NCBI RefSeq assembly: GCF_030540835.1
Contig: NZ_JAUOEK010000024.1
Span: 34,876-98,875 of the forward strand
Length of the DNA: 64,000 nt
Origin: Flavivirga aquimarina
Lineage (GTDB): Bacteria > Bacteroidota > Bacteroidia > Flavobacteriales > Flavobacteriaceae
Direction: 5' to 3'
Shown here: piece after piece, positions 9,332 to 18,445 of the stretch
Position numbering within the stretch: position 1 is the stretch's first letter
Layout of the letters: each line of letters begins with the position of its first letter
Notes under the pieces: generated by a model
Seen by the model: only the letters and a program-made list of their open reading frames with translations
What the model was told of the DNA's origin: nothing
Database searches by the model: none
Program-made: the position numbers and the translations under genes

Positions 9332-10672
9332 ATGAAAAAGAAACTCAATATAATACTTTTAATTTTATTTATTTTTTTAGGTTTAAAATTGCAAGCTCAA
9401 TTAGGGTTTTGTACAGGTAATTCTGGAGACCCTATTTTTAGTGAAGATTTTGGAGTTGGTTATAATGATGAACCAATATCTTCTGGTAGTACGACATATA
9501 ATTTTACTACAGGAATACCAAGAGATGGGTATTATAAAGTATCTAGTAATACAAATTGGTTTGGATGGTTTAATACTAGAGATCACACACCAAATGATAA
9601 AAATGGAAGAGCTCTTATTGTAAATGCAAGCACTGAACCAGGAGAATTTTTTAAAATTTCAGTTTCTGGTTTATGCGAAAACACAACCTATGAATTTTCA
9701 TCTTGGTTAATTAATTTGTTTCCTTATAATCATAAAGTATGTGGTTTTTTTAAAAATGAAAGTGCCATACCAATAAATGTAACATTTGAAATTTGGGATA
9801 GTACAGATACTGTGCTGATAAAAAGTGGAGATACAGGAAATATAAAAGGTTCTTATGCTCCTAATTGGGAGCAATATGGGTTAGTATTTCAAACAAAACT
9901 AGGGCAAACATCGGTGATTTTAAAAATGAGAAATAATAGTATAGGTGGTTGTGGTAATGACCTAGCTATAGATGATATCATGTTTAAAACGTGTGGCGAT
10001 TCTGTTATTATAGAAGATGCATCAGGAAATAAAAACAATATTTCTTTATCTAATGATGAATTGCCTTATTCTACAATACTTAAAGCTGCTCCAGACTTTT
10101 CAGTTTTTTCGACACATTTTTATCAATGGCAAAAAAGTGAAAATGGTATTGATTGGGTTAATATTATAGGAGAAAATAGAAGTGATTTTTCAATAAAAAA
10201 GATAAGTACTTTAAGTTATTATAGAGTATTGGTTGCTGAAGATGCTATTAACTTATTGAATTCATCATGTAATTCAACTTCAGAAATTTATAAGGTTGAG
10301 ATTCCTCAACCAAAGGAACGTGCCAAAATTCGAGAAAAAGTAACTCGAATTAATGTTATTGATTCAATAAAGCTAAAAGAATTTAAAACACCTAGTATAG
10401 CTGATTTTCTTGATGAAAATAAAAAAGTAGCGGAAGTTATAAACCCAAAGGAGAGTATTAAAACTAAAAAGCAAGTTACCATAGTGATGGATGGACATAA
10501 AATTATTAATCATGAAGTATGGATTGATGGTGCTCTAGGTAAATATGTACAAACAAGTGAAAAGATAATAAAGCAAGGAGATATTAACGCAGGTGCAATT
10601 ATAGAAGAAACTATTTATTATAAAACGGTTTACGGTTATAATTCTAAAAAACGGATTTATAATACAAAATAA
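9332..10672 (+). CDS. Secreted protein of unknown function
   Basis: The 446-residue product has a signal peptide (residues 1-22, ending LQAQ). Residues about 23-215 are beta-rich and cysteine-containing, beginning LGFCTGNSGDPIFSEDFG and ending IDDIMFKTCGD. This resembles the jelly-roll, adhesin-like N-terminal modules of many Bacteroidota exported proteins. Residues about 255-325 look like an Ig-like segment (YQWQKSENGIDWVNI). The last 120 residues are charged, with no recognisable type IX secretion sorting domain. The protein was not identified further. Adhesion or carbohydrate binding is possible but not shown by any catalytic or binding motif. Confidence 0.6.
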   Translation: MKKKLNIILLILFIFLGLKLQAQLGFCTGNSGDPIFSEDFGVGYNDEPISSGSTTYNFTTGIPRDGYYKVSSNTNWFGWFNTRDHTPNDKNGRALIVNASTEPGEFFKISVSGLCENTTYEFSSWLINLFPYNHKVCGFFKNESAIPINVTFEIWDSTDTVLIKSGDTGNIKGSYAPNWEQYGLVFQTKLGQTSVILKMRNNSIGGCGNDLAIDDIMFKTCGDSVIIEDASGNKNNISLSNDELPYSTILKAAPDFSVFSTHFYQWQKSENGIDWVNIIGENRSDFSIKKISTLSYYRVLVAEDAINLLNSSCNSTSEIYKVEIPQPKERAKIREKVTRINVIDSIKLKEFKTPSIADFLDENKKVAEVINPKESIKTKKQVTIVMDGHKIINHEVWIDGALGKYVQTSEKIIKQGDINAGAIIEETIYYKTVYGYNSKKRIYNTK

Positions 10673-10852
10673 AATTTAGCTATTTTACTCTGAATAGAAC
10701 TGATTATACAGTGGTAAAATGAGGTAGAGGGAGAAACTAAAATAAATCTTTTCATAACCAAAATTATTTGAAATTTTTGAAGATGCTAAATTCGGTATGT
10801 TTATATGAAGCCACATACGCAGTTGATGAAAAGTTGGAAAAAATAATTATAA

Positions 10853-11692
10853 TTACCAACCACCAGAAGCACCGCCACCGCCAAAACCACCGCCGCCGAA
10901 GCCACCACCAAAACCACCGCCACCTCCAAAGCTTCCTCCGCCTGATGTCCAGCCACCTCCAGATGAGCCTCTTCGGTAACTGCCGCGTCCCATATTGCTT
11001 AATATGATAGCCTCTAAAATATCAGAGCCAGTAGACCTATTACCTCTATTTCCACCACCACCGCGTCGGTTTTTAGAAATAGATATAAGAATAATAATAA
11101 ATATAAAAATTAGTATAAAAATAAACCCGGCAGGGAATTCATTATTAGATTTACGAGTCCCTTTATATTCGCCGTTTAAAACTTCAAAAATAGCGTCAGC
11201 CCCACGATTTAACCCACCGTAATAGTCATTTTTCTTAAAAAAAGGAATAATATCTCTATCTATAATTCGCTTAGACATCGCATCAGTTAAAAGATGCTCA
11301 ACTCCATAACCAGTACTGATAGCTATTTTTCTATCATCTTTAGCTAATAAAATTAAAATACCGTTATCTTCTTTTTCTTGTCCAATACCCCATTTGTGAC
11401 CCCATTGAGCACCTAAGAAATTAATATTTTCGCCTTTGGTGGAATTAATAACTGCAATTACAATTTGAGTAGATGTAGTGTCTGAATATTTAATGAGCTT
11501 TTGCTCTAAACTGTTTTTTTGCGTTGAGGAAAACAGGTTAATATAGTCGTAAACACTGGTTTGAGATTTAGGTTTCTCAGGAATATCAAATTGTGCATGA
11601 GCACTAGTAAACACAAAAAGAAACATTATTAAAGTAATAATAAGGCTTTTTGTTTTTAAAAGAAGCTGTATGCTAATGACTGAATGTTTCAT
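10853..11692 (-). CDS. TPM domain membrane protein with Gly-rich C-terminus
   Basis: The 279-residue protein has a signal segment (residues 15-34, ending SAHA), a TPM domain at about 38-180 (VYDYINLFSSTQKNSLEQKL, DNGILILLAKDDRKIAISTGYGVEH), one transmembrane helix near 190-206 (FIFILIFIFIIILI) and a tail very rich in Gly and Ser (SFGGGGGFGGGFGG). This is the YgcG/Psb32 architecture with the domain facing the periplasm. It is the last gene of a LemA-TPM-TPM operon, eight bases after the second gene. The TPM fold has been linked to photosystem repair in plants and to envelope functions in bacteria. The precise role here is unknown. Confidence 0.88.
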   Translation of the reverse strand: MKHSVISIQLLLKTKSLIITLIMFLFVFTSAHAQFDIPEKPKSQTSVYDYINLFSSTQKNSLEQKLIKYSDTTSTQIVIAVINSTKGENINFLGAQWGHKWGIGQEKEDNGILILLAKDDRKIAISTGYGVEHLLTDAMSKRIIDRDIIPFFKKNDYYGGLNRGADAIFEVLNGEYKGTRKSNNEFPAGFIFILIFIFIIILISISKNRRGGGGNRGNRSTGSDILEAIILSNMGRGSYRRGSSGGGWTSGGGSFGGGGGFGGGFGGGGFGGGGASGGW

Positions 11693-11700
11693 ATCAAAAC

Positions 11701-12138
11701 TTAGCCTTTAGAAATTTCATTAGGCAGTTCGTTGGTATCCGAATCTGTATAAGGAAAATAGTGTTTAAGTTGCTCACCGGATTTTAAAATTCCATCAACC
11801 AATCCTTGTTTAAAGTTACCTACTTTAAAATGCGATTGCATGATATCTTTAGTGCTATCCCAAAAATCATTTGAAACAACATCATTAATACCTTTGTCTC
11901 CATAAATAACAAAGGCTTTATCATTTACCGCCACATAAATTAACACTCCGTTTTGAAGTTTGGTGTTGTCCATTTTTAAGGTATGAAAAAGCTCTAAAGC
12001 ACGATTTGTTGCATCCCCGTTAGATGTTTTTTCAATATGAACACGTATTTCACCAGAAGTATTTAATTCGGCTGTTTTAATAGCCTCAACAATTTCTTGT
12101 TCTTCACTGGTAGAAAGGAAAGCTTCAATGTTTGACAT
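11701..12138 (-). CDS. TPM domain protein, soluble
   Basis: The 145 residues consist almost entirely of a TPM domain (EAIKTAELNTSGEIRVHIEK, KLQNGVLIYVAVNDKAFVIYGDKGI) with no signal peptide or membrane helix, so it is predicted to be cytoplasmic. It starts immediately after the lemA stop and is followed eight bases later by the membrane-bound TPM protein. One anchored and one soluble TPM protein behind LemA is a recurrent flavobacterial arrangement. The biochemical activity is not established. Confidence 0.88.
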   Translation of the reverse strand: MSNIEAFLSTSEEQEIVEAIKTAELNTSGEIRVHIEKTSNGDATNRALELFHTLKMDNTKLQNGVLIYVAVNDKAFVIYGDKGINDVVSNDFWDSTKDIMQSHFKVGNFKQGLVDGILKSGEQLKHYFPYTDSDTNELPNEISKG

Positions 12139-12753
12139 TTAAAATTCTACTTTAGGGGCATTTTCACTACCTGGAGCACTTTTAAATCTTGCCATTTCTT
12201 TAAAACCAAATAGACCAGCGAATAGTTTTCCAGGAAATTTTGTAGTATAGATATCATAAATGTTTACCGTCTCATTGTAACGATTGCGCTCTACGTTTAT
12301 TCTGTTTTCAGTACCTTCAAGTTGCGATTGCAATTCTAAAAAACTTTTGTCAGCTTTTAAATCAGGATAACGCTCTACAGTAACTAATAATTTAGATAAA
12401 GCACCGCTTAAACCTTGCTGCGCTTGTTGGAACTGAGCCATGGTTTCTGGGGTTAAATTATTAGCATCAATGGTTGTTTTTGTCGCTTCGGAACGCGCTT
12501 TAATAACACCTTCTAAAGTTTCTTTTTCGTGAGCGGCATATCCTTTTACGGTAGCCACCAAGTTTGGAATTAAGTCTGCACGACGTTGATAAGCACTTTC
12601 TACATTAGCCCATGCTGTTTTTGCATCTGCTTCATATTCTACTGCGGTATTGTTAAAATTATATGCAAATGCTCCTCCAAATAAAGCTAATACTATAATT
12701 CCAATTAATAATAATGCACCACAGCCTAAACCGGCAATAACCCCTTTTTTCAT
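12139..12753 (-). CDS. lemA: LemA family protein
   Basis: The 204-residue protein has an N-terminal transmembrane helix (about residues 5-27) followed by the long helical LemA domain, including NNTAVEYEADAKTAWANV, YQRRADLIPNLVATVKGY and HEKETLEGVIKARSEA. LemA proteins are membrane-anchored helical bundles of unclear function and are often linked to TPM or M48 protease genes. It is the first gene of a three-gene minus-strand operon; the next start codon directly follows its stop. Confidence 0.92.
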   Translation of the reverse strand: MKKGVIAGLGCGALLLIGIIVLALFGGAFAYNFNNTAVEYEADAKTAWANVESAYQRRADLIPNLVATVKGYAAHEKETLEGVIKARSEATKTTIDANNLTPETMAQFQQAQQGLSGALSKLLVTVERYPDLKADKSFLELQSQLEGTENRINVERNRYNETVNIYDIYTTKFPGKLFAGLFGFKEMARFKSAPGSENAPKVEF

Positions 12754-12874
12754 AATAGTTAATTTATTAGATGTTGTTTTTGTTGTTATAAATAAGACAC
12801 ATAATTAGTATAAAAGTTACTCGTCTAAGCATTTTTTTTGAGAAAAGCTTTTGTTTTAAGTCAAAATAAAATAC

Positions 12875-13204
12875 TTAAAGATGTTGTTTTATTTTTATAA
12901 GTTGGTTTTTTACATCTTCTAACTTACTTATAATTTCAAAATTAGAAAGAGTGTCTTTTTTGTCTTCTTTTAGATGGATTTTAGCACCTTCTAGAGTAAA
13001 CCCGCGTTCTTTAACGAGATGATAAATAAGCTTAAGGTTTTTTATATCTTCTGGAGTAAACTTACGATTTCCCTTAGCGTTCTTTTTAGGTTTTAGTACA
13101 TCAAATTCTTTTTCCCAAAAGCGAATTAAAGAGGTGTTAACATGAAATGCTTTGGCGACTTCGCCAATACCATAATATCGTTTTTCAGGTAAATCTATAT
13201 GCAT
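12875..13204 (-). CDS. MerR family transcriptional regulator
   Basis: The 109-residue protein is a MerR-type winged helix (YYGIGEVAKAFHVNTSLIRFWEKEF, wing at GNRKFTPEDI, then a helix with LIYHLVKERGFTLEGAK) and a short C-terminal helix. It has no effector domain and no metal-binding cysteines. Its ATG shares its first base with the last base of the M23 peptidase stop codon, so the two are translationally coupled. A link to cell-wall control is suggested only by this coupling. Confidence 0.9.
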   Translation of the reverse strand: MHIDLPEKRYYGIGEVAKAFHVNTSLIRFWEKEFDVLKPKKNAKGNRKFTPEDIKNLKLIYHLVKERGFTLEGAKIHLKEDKKDTLSNFEIISKLEDVKNQLIKIKQHL

Positions 13205-14175
13205 TAATCCAGAGATTGATTTTCTAAAGAAGCATGCTCCAGTAGTTTGTTAAACTCTTCAGCTGTTAAACTGCCATAGTAAAAATTAATAGGGTTAATA
13301 CGTGAGCCGTCCTTAAAAATTTCATAATGTAAATGAGGCGCTTCAGAGCGACCAGTACTACCAACAAAACCAATTAAATCTCCACGTTTTACCTTTTGAT
13401 TTTTTTTCACATTATATTTATACAAATGCGCATATAAACTAGTATATCCAAAACCATGATTAATTCTTATGTGTTTACCGTAACCACTAGATCTTGAATC
13501 GGCACGAACAACAATCCCATCACCACTAGCATAAATGGGGGTGCCTCTAGGAGCAGTAAAATCCATGCCCCAATGCATTTTACGGGCTTTTGTAAAGGGA
13601 TCAGATCGCATACCGTAACCAGAAGCCATTCTTGTTAAGTCTTCATTACTCACTGGTTGAATGGCAGGAATAGCTGCTAAAATTTTTTCCTTTTCTTCGG
13701 CCAATACAGCAATTTCATCAAGTGATTTAGATTGTACAACGATTTGCTTTTGTAATATATCTATGCGTTTGTTACTTTCTATTATTAATTTAGAATTATC
13801 AAAGCCTTCTAAATTCTTATATCTGTTTATGCCTCCAAATCCGGCTTTACGTTGTGCTTCAGGAATAGGGTTGGCTTCAAAATAAACACGATAAATATTA
13901 TTGTCTCTATCTTCAATATTTGCTAAAACAGTTTCAGCTTCGGCCATTTTTTTATTAATCAATTCGAATTGTAATTGCATGTTATGCAATTCTCTTTTTA
14001 AGGCTTTTTCCTTTGGAGATTCAATATATTGACTTGCAATAAAAACAAAAATAAAAGCAAAGAAAACACAACCTAAAATAAAAAAGGATGCGTACTTAAA
14101 AGTTGTTCTTTTTTTTCGCTCTATTTTTTTATAAGAAAGCGATTCAGAATCGTAATAATATTTTACCTTACTCAT
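13204..14175 (-). CDS. M23 family metallopeptidase (peptidoglycan endopeptidase)
   Basis: The 323-residue protein has a basic cytoplasmic start, a transmembrane helix (about 28-48), a coiled-coil region (about 52-165) and a C-terminal LytM/M23 domain. Zinc ligands are visible as HWGMD (H201, D205) and HLHYE (H281, H283), with the further catalytic histidine in YAHL (H250). By family it cleaves peptidoglycan cross-bridges in the periplasm. The anchor plus coiled coil resembles cell-division or morphogenesis endopeptidases. It is divergent from alaS and coupled to the MerR gene downstream. Confidence 0.93.
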   Translation of the reverse strand: MSKVKYYYDSESLSYKKIERKKRTTFKYASFFILGCVFFAFIFVFIASQYIESPKEKALKRELHNMQLQFELINKKMAEAETVLANIEDRDNNIYRVYFEANPIPEAQRKAGFGGINRYKNLEGFDNSKLIIESNKRIDILQKQIVVQSKSLDEIAVLAEEKEKILAAIPAIQPVSNEDLTRMASGYGMRSDPFTKARKMHWGMDFTAPRGTPIYASGDGIVVRADSRSSGYGKHIRINHGFGYTSLYAHLYKYNVKKNQKVKRGDLIGFVGSTGRSEAPHLHYEIFKDGSRINPINFYYGSLTAEEFNKLLEHASLENQSLD

Positions 14176-14246
14176 TTCTCAAATTATACTATTTTTGCAA
14201 CTAAATTAGGGTAAAGAAAATCGTTGTATATGATATATAAACGAAC

Positions 14247-14299
14247 AAACCTACAAAAAAATATATAATCATTTACGATTATTTTTTGATTGTAGGTTT
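14247..14299. repeat. Large hairpin in the M23/alaS divergent spacer
   Basis: A perfect 10-bp inverted repeat (AAACCTACAA at 14247-14256, TTGTAGGTTT at 14290-14299) encloses further self-complementary A/T sequence (ATAATC and GATTAT). No T-run follows on either strand, so it is not an intrinsic terminator. It lies 93 bases before the alaS start and may be in its leader or be a palindromic protein-binding site. Confidence 0.5.
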
Positions 14300-14391
14300 A
14301 CGATATCTTAAATATAAAATATAAAAGTAAATATAAAAATTGTTTCTTATTAAAAGTAATTTAAAAGAATCAAAATTTTTAATAAAAATAT

Positions 14392-17007
14392 ATGAAGTCA
14401 CAAGACGTCCGATCAAAATTTTTAAGTTTTTTTAAAGAAAAGAAGCATAGTATTGTTCCATCTGCACCTATGGTTTTAAAAGACGACCCTACCTTAATGT
14501 TTGTAAACTCAGGAATGGCGCCTTTTAAAGAATATTTTTTAGGTAATGGGCAGCCAAAGAATAGTCGTATTTCCGATTCTCAAAAATGCTTGCGAGTTTC
14601 AGGAAAGCACAACGATTTAGAGGAAGTTGGTTACGATACGTATCACCATACACTTTTTGAAATGCTTGGTAACTGGAGTTTTGGAGACTACTTTAAAAAG
14701 GAAGCCATTGCATGGGCATGGGAGTTGTTAACAGAAGTTTACGGCATAGATAAAGAGATACTATATGTAACGGTTTTTGAAGGAAGTGATGATGCAGATA
14801 GCCTTCCAATGGATACAGAAGCATACGATTTTTGGAAACAATACATTGCAGAAGATCGTATTTTAAAAGGCAATAAAAAGGATAATTTCTGGGAAATGGG
14901 AGAACAGGGGCCTTGTGGTCCTTGTAGTGAAATACATGTTGATATTCGATCGGCAGAAGAAAAAGCCAAAGTTTCTGGAAAAGATTTAGTAAATCAAGAC
15001 CATCCGCAGGTGGTGGAAATATGGAACTTGGTTTTCATGCAATACAATAGAAAAGCCAACGGTAGTTTAGAGAACTTGCCAGATAAACATATTGATACAG
15101 GTATGGGGTTTGAGCGTCTTTGTATGGTATTACAAGGGGTGCAGTCTAATTACGATACAGATGTATTTACACCTTTAATTAGAGAAATAGAAACAATTGC
15201 TAAAAAGAAATATGGAGAACAGGAAGAAGCCGATGTCGCCATTCGTGTTATTGCAGACCATGTTAGGGCTGTAGCATTCTCTATAGCAGACGGGCAGCTG
15301 CCTAGTAACACAGGTGCTGGTTATGTTATTCGTAGAATTTTAAGGCGTGCAGTACGCTATGGTTTTACGTTTTTAGATAAAAAAGAAGCTTTTATTTATA
15401 GATTAGTTGATATCTTGAGTAAGAAAATGGGAAAAGCTTTCCCAGAATTAAAAGCTCAAAAACAACTTATTGAAAATGTTATTAAAGAAGAAGAACAATC
15501 ATTTTTAAGAACCTTAGATCAAGGCTTGGTGTTGTTAAACAGAATTGTTGAAGAAACAAAAAATGACATAGTTTCTGGAGAAAAAGCTTTTGAGTTATAC
15601 GATACTTATGGTTTCCCAATAGATTTAACAGCTCTTATTTTAAGTGAAAAAGGATTAAAACTTGATGAAAAAGGTTTTGATGACGAACTACAAAAACAGA
15701 AAAACCGTTCGCGTGCAGCCAGTGAAATGTCGACGGACGATTGGACGATTTTATTTGATGACAAAGAAGAAGAGTTTGTAGGATATGATACGCTTGAAGC
15801 TCATGTTAAATTAACCCGATATAGAAAAATTGTTTCGAAAAAAGAAGGAGAAATGTATCAATTGGTGTTTAATATAACACCTTTCTATCCCGAAGGAGGA
15901 GGCCAGGTAGGCGATAAAGGATATTTAGAAGATACACATGGGGATGTTATTTATATTTTAGATACAAAGAAAGAAAACAATGTAATTATTCATTTTACTA
16001 AAAATTTACCGAAACATATAGAAGAAACGTTTAAAGCAGTTGTAGATTCAAAACAGCGTTATAGAACTGAATGTAACCATACTGCCACGCATTTGTTACA
16101 TCAGGCTTTAAGAGAAGTTTTAGGAATACATGTAGAGCAAAAAGGAAGTGCTGTACACTCAAAATATTTGCGTTTCGATTTTTCTCATTTTTCAAAGCTA
16201 ACTGTTGAAGAACTACGTGATGTCGAAAATTTTGTAAATGCTAGAATAGAAGGGAAATTACCTTTAATAGAGAAGCGAAACATTCCTAAAGAAGAAGCTA
16301 TAGCAGAAGGAGCCATGAGTTTGTTTGGTGAGAAGTATGGTGATACAGTTCGCGCTATTCGCTTTGGACAATCTATCGAACTTTGTGGAGGTACACACGT
16401 GAAAAATACAGCAGATATTTGGCATTTTAAAATAGTATCGGAAGGAGCAGTAGCAGCAGGAATTCGTCGTATAGAAGCGATTACTAACGATGCTGTTAAA
16501 GATTTTTATTTTGAAAATAACCGCACTTATTTTGAAATGAAAGATCTGCTTAACAATACTAAAGAACCTGTAAAAGCATTACAAAATCTGCAAGAAGAAA
16601 ATGCGAATCTAAAAAAACAAATAGAGACACTTTTAAAAGATAAAGCTAAAAATATAAAGAGCGAACTTAAAAGTGAATTGCAAGACATTAATGGAATTCA
16701 GTTTTTAGCAAAAAAGCTAGATTTAGATGCCGCAGGTATAAAAGATGTTGCTTTTGAGTTAGGGAGCCAGTTTGATAATTTGTTCTTGATATTTGGAGCT
16801 GAACAAAATGGAAAAGCATTATTGTCTTGTTATATTTCGAAAGCATTAGTAGCTAGTAAAGAACTAAATGCAGGACAAGTAGTAAGAGAGCTTGGAAAAT
16901 ACATCCAAGGTGGTGGTGGTGGACAGCCATTTTTTGCAACTGCGGGAGGTAAAAACCCTGCTGGGATTGATGAGGCTTTGGTTAAGGCTAAGGATTATCT
17001 GGTTTAA
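14392..17007 (+). CDS. alaS: Alanine--tRNA ligase
   Basis: The 871-residue product has full bacterial AlaRS length. It opens with the class II core ([32 protein letters not shown], ...[18 protein letters not shown]). The editing domain has the zinc motifs [11 protein letters not shown] and ELCGGTH. The C-Ala region ends [17 protein letters not shown]. It charges tRNA-Ala in the cytosol and hydrolyses mischarged Ser or Gly. The ATG at 14392 gives the normal N-terminus. The stop lies five bases before an inverted repeat that bounds the next gene, so the alaS 3' flank was probably the target of that insertion. Confidence 0.97.
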   Translation: MKSQDVRSKFLSFFKEKKHSIVPSAPMVLKDDPTLMFVNSGMAPFKEYFLGNGQPKNSRISDSQKCLRVSGKHNDLEEVGYDTYHHTLFEMLGNWSFGDYFKKEAIAWAWELLTEVYGIDKEILYVTVFEGSDDADSLPMDTEAYDFWKQYIAEDRILKGNKKDNFWEMGEQGPCGPCSEIHVDIRSAEEKAKVSGKDLVNQDHPQVVEIWNLVFMQYNRKANGSLENLPDKHIDTGMGFERLCMVLQGVQSNYDTDVFTPLIREIETIAKKKYGEQEEADVAIRVIADHVRAVAFSIADGQLPSNTGAGYVIRRILRRAVRYGFTFLDKKEAFIYRLVDILSKKMGKAFPELKAQKQLIENVIKEEEQSFLRTLDQGLVLLNRIVEETKNDIVSGEKAFELYDTYGFPIDLTALILSEKGLKLDEKGFDDELQKQKNRSRAASEMSTDDWTILFDDKEEEFVGYDTLEAHVKLTRYRKIVSKKEGEMYQLVFNITPFYPEGGGQVGDKGYLEDTHGDVIYILDTKKENNVIIHFTKNLPKHIEETFKAVVDSKQRYRTECNHTATHLLHQALREVLGIHVEQKGSAVHSKYLRFDFSHFSKLTVEELRDVENFVNARIEGKLPLIEKRNIPKEEAIAEGAMSLFGEKYGDTVRAIRFGQSIELCGGTHVKNTADIWHFKIVSEGAVAAGIRRIEAITNDAVKDFYFENNRTYFEMKDLLNNTKEPVKALQNLQEENANLKKQIETLLKDKAKNIKSELKSELQDINGIQFLAKKLDLDAAGIKDVAFELGSQFDNLFLIFGAEQNGKALLSCYISKALVASKELNAGQVVRELGKYIQGGGGGQPFFATAGGKNPAGIDEALVKAKDYLV

Positions 17008-17012
17008 CCAGT

Positions 17013-17045
17013 TTTTCTCGAAAAGATGCGAAGACACAAAGTTTT
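17013..17045 (+). repeat. Left inverted repeat of the GxxExxY element
   Basis: This 33-base arm reads TTTTCTCGAAAAGATG and so on, ending CACAAAGTTTT. It matches the reverse complement of 17446-17478 at 29 of 33 positions. It begins five bases after the alaS stop. Confidence 0.8.
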
Positions 17046-17059
17046 ATGGAAAAAAAGAA

Positions 17060-17440
17060 GTGCTTTTTGAAAATTATTTAGCTACTAAAATAGTTGATTG
17101 TTGTTATCATATTCATGTTAATTTAGGGCCTGGTCTTTTGGAATCTGTTTATGAAGAAGTGTTATTTTGTGAATTAACTGAGAAAGGATTTGAAGTAGAA
17201 CGTCAAAAACAATTGCCTGTTGTTTGGAAAAATAAAAAATTGGATTTAGGTTTTAGAACTGATTTAATTGTCGAAAACAAAGTCATGATTGAAATTAAAT
17301 CAGTACAAGAAATCCATCCTGTACATCCTAAGCAATTGTTAACATACTTGAAATTAAGCGGATTAAAACTAGGGTTACTAATTAATTTCAATAGTCCTTT
17401 AATAAAAACAGGAATAACCAGAATAGTTAATGGTTTATAA
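17060..17440 (+). CDS. GxxExxY family protein (PD-(D/E)XK nuclease superfamily)
   Basis: Using the GTG at 17060, this encodes 126 residues. The family signature GLLESVY is at residues 25-31. A nuclease-type D-X9-E-x-K is at D68, E78 and K80, with a QLLTY (QxxxY) motif at 92-96, as in RecB-like PD-(D/E)XK enzymes. The start is odd: ATG-GAA-AAA lies at 17046 but one base out of frame, and adding one A to the seven-A run at 17050-17056 would join it as M-E-K-K-E-V-L-F. Either expression uses GTG or slippage, or the gene carries a frameshift. It is bounded by 33-bp inverted repeats and sits between two unrelated genes, which indicates a mobile unit. The substrate is unknown. Confidence 0.82.
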   Translation: MLFENYLATKIVDCCYHIHVNLGPGLLESVYEEVLFCELTEKGFEVERQKQLPVVWKNKKLDLGFRTDLIVENKVMIEIKSVQEIHPVHPKQLLTYLKLSGLKLGLLINFNSPLIKTGITRIVNGL

Positions 17441-17445
17441 TAGAG

Positions 17446-17478
17446 TAAACTTTGCGTCTTCACATCTTTGCGAGAAAA
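17446..17478 (-). repeat. Right inverted repeat of the GxxExxY element
   Basis: This 33-base arm begins TAAACTTTGCGTCTT and ends TTTGCGAGAAAA. It pairs with 17013-17045 with four mismatches. It ends one base before the ATG of the GSCFA gene, so the element fills nearly the whole interval between alaS and that gene and must supply its leader. Confidence 0.8.
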
Positions 17479-17479
17479 T

Positions 17480-18445
17480 ATGAAACTACAAACAAAAATA
17501 CCATTAGAAAAACAATCTAATAACCCAATAGACTATACCTCTAATATTCTATTATTAGGATCTTGTTTTGTAGAAAATATTGGAAAAAAGTTAGACTATT
17601 TTAAATTTCAAAATCTTCAGAACCCATTTGGCATCTTATTTCACCCTAAAGCGATTGAAAGTTTAGTTTTTGATGCCATAAATGAAAAAACGTACACAGA
17701 AGAAGATGTTTTTTTTCATAATGAACAGTGGCATTATTTTAATGCACATTCAAAGTTAAGTAATAACTCAAAAGAAGATTTGTTGCATAATTTAAATGAA
17801 AGTATAAGGTTGACAAATCAACAGATCCAGAAATCAACACATATTATTATTACTTTAGGTACCGCTTGGGTGTATCGTTCTATTAATACCAAACAAATTG
17901 TGGCGAACTGCCATAAGGTTCCTCAAAAACAGTTTACGAAAGAATTACTCACAGATGATGCGATTACTACATCAATAGAAGCAACAGTAAGTTCGATTAA
18001 AAGTATAAACCCTAAAGCATCAATCATTTTTACAGTATCTCCCGTACGCCACATAAAAGACGGTTTTATCGAAAATACGCAGAGCAAAGCATATTTAATA
18101 ACAGCAATACATCAGTTTTTAAATCAAAAAGCATCAATCGTTAATCAGCAATCATTTTATTTTCCTTCCTATGAAATTATGATGGACGAACTGCGCGATT
18201 ATCGTTTTTATACCGAAGATATGATTCATCCCAATAAAATAGCTATCGATTATATTTGGAATCGTTTTCAAGAAGCTTGGATGTCCCCAAAAGCAGATAA
18301 AATAATGGAGCAAGTTGATACGATTCAAAAAGGATTACAGCATAAACCATTCAACCCAAATTCTGAAGCGCATCAAAAGTTTCTTCAAAACTTAGAAGTT
18401 AAAAAAACTCAAATTCAATCTCAATTCTCGTATATTTCATTTTAA
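17480..18445 (+). CDS. GSCFA domain-containing protein
   Basis: The 321-residue protein carries the family hallmark LLLGSCFVENIGKK near residue 30, then NPFGILFHP and a late DMIHPNKIAIDYIW. These correspond to the blocks I and V of an SGNH/GDSL-like hydrolase fold. GSCFA proteins are widespread in Bacteroidota and are presumed esterases or acyl hydrolases, with no proven substrate. The ATG at 17480 is chosen; an in-frame TTG at 17468 would place the start inside the inverted repeat. Its 5' leader is the right arm of the GxxExxY element. Confidence 0.88.
   Translation: MKLQTKIPLEKQSNNPIDYTSNILLLGSCFVENIGKKLDYFKFQNLQNPFGILFHPKAIESLVFDAINEKTYTEEDVFFHNEQWHYFNAHSKLSNNSKEDLLHNLNESIRLTNQQIQKSTHIIITLGTAWVYRSINTKQIVANCHKVPQKQFTKELLTDDAITTSIEATVSSIKSINPKASIIFTVSPVRHIKDGFIENTQSKAYLITAIHQFLNQKASIVNQQSFYFPSYEIMMDELRDYRFYTEDMIHPNKIAIDYIWNRFQEAWMSPKADKIMEQVDTIQKGLQHKPFNPNSEAHQKFLQNLEVKKTQIQSQFSYISF

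Noticed and set aside
10768..11222. Plus-strand ORFs rich in His, Pro and Arg
   Set aside because: They are the antisense of the Gly-rich tail of the TPM protein; the composition is a shadow of GGN codons.
14190..14197. TATTTTTG between the M23 gene and alaS
   Set aside because: It is 195 bases before alaS with no TTTG at the right spacing, so it cannot be assigned to a gene.
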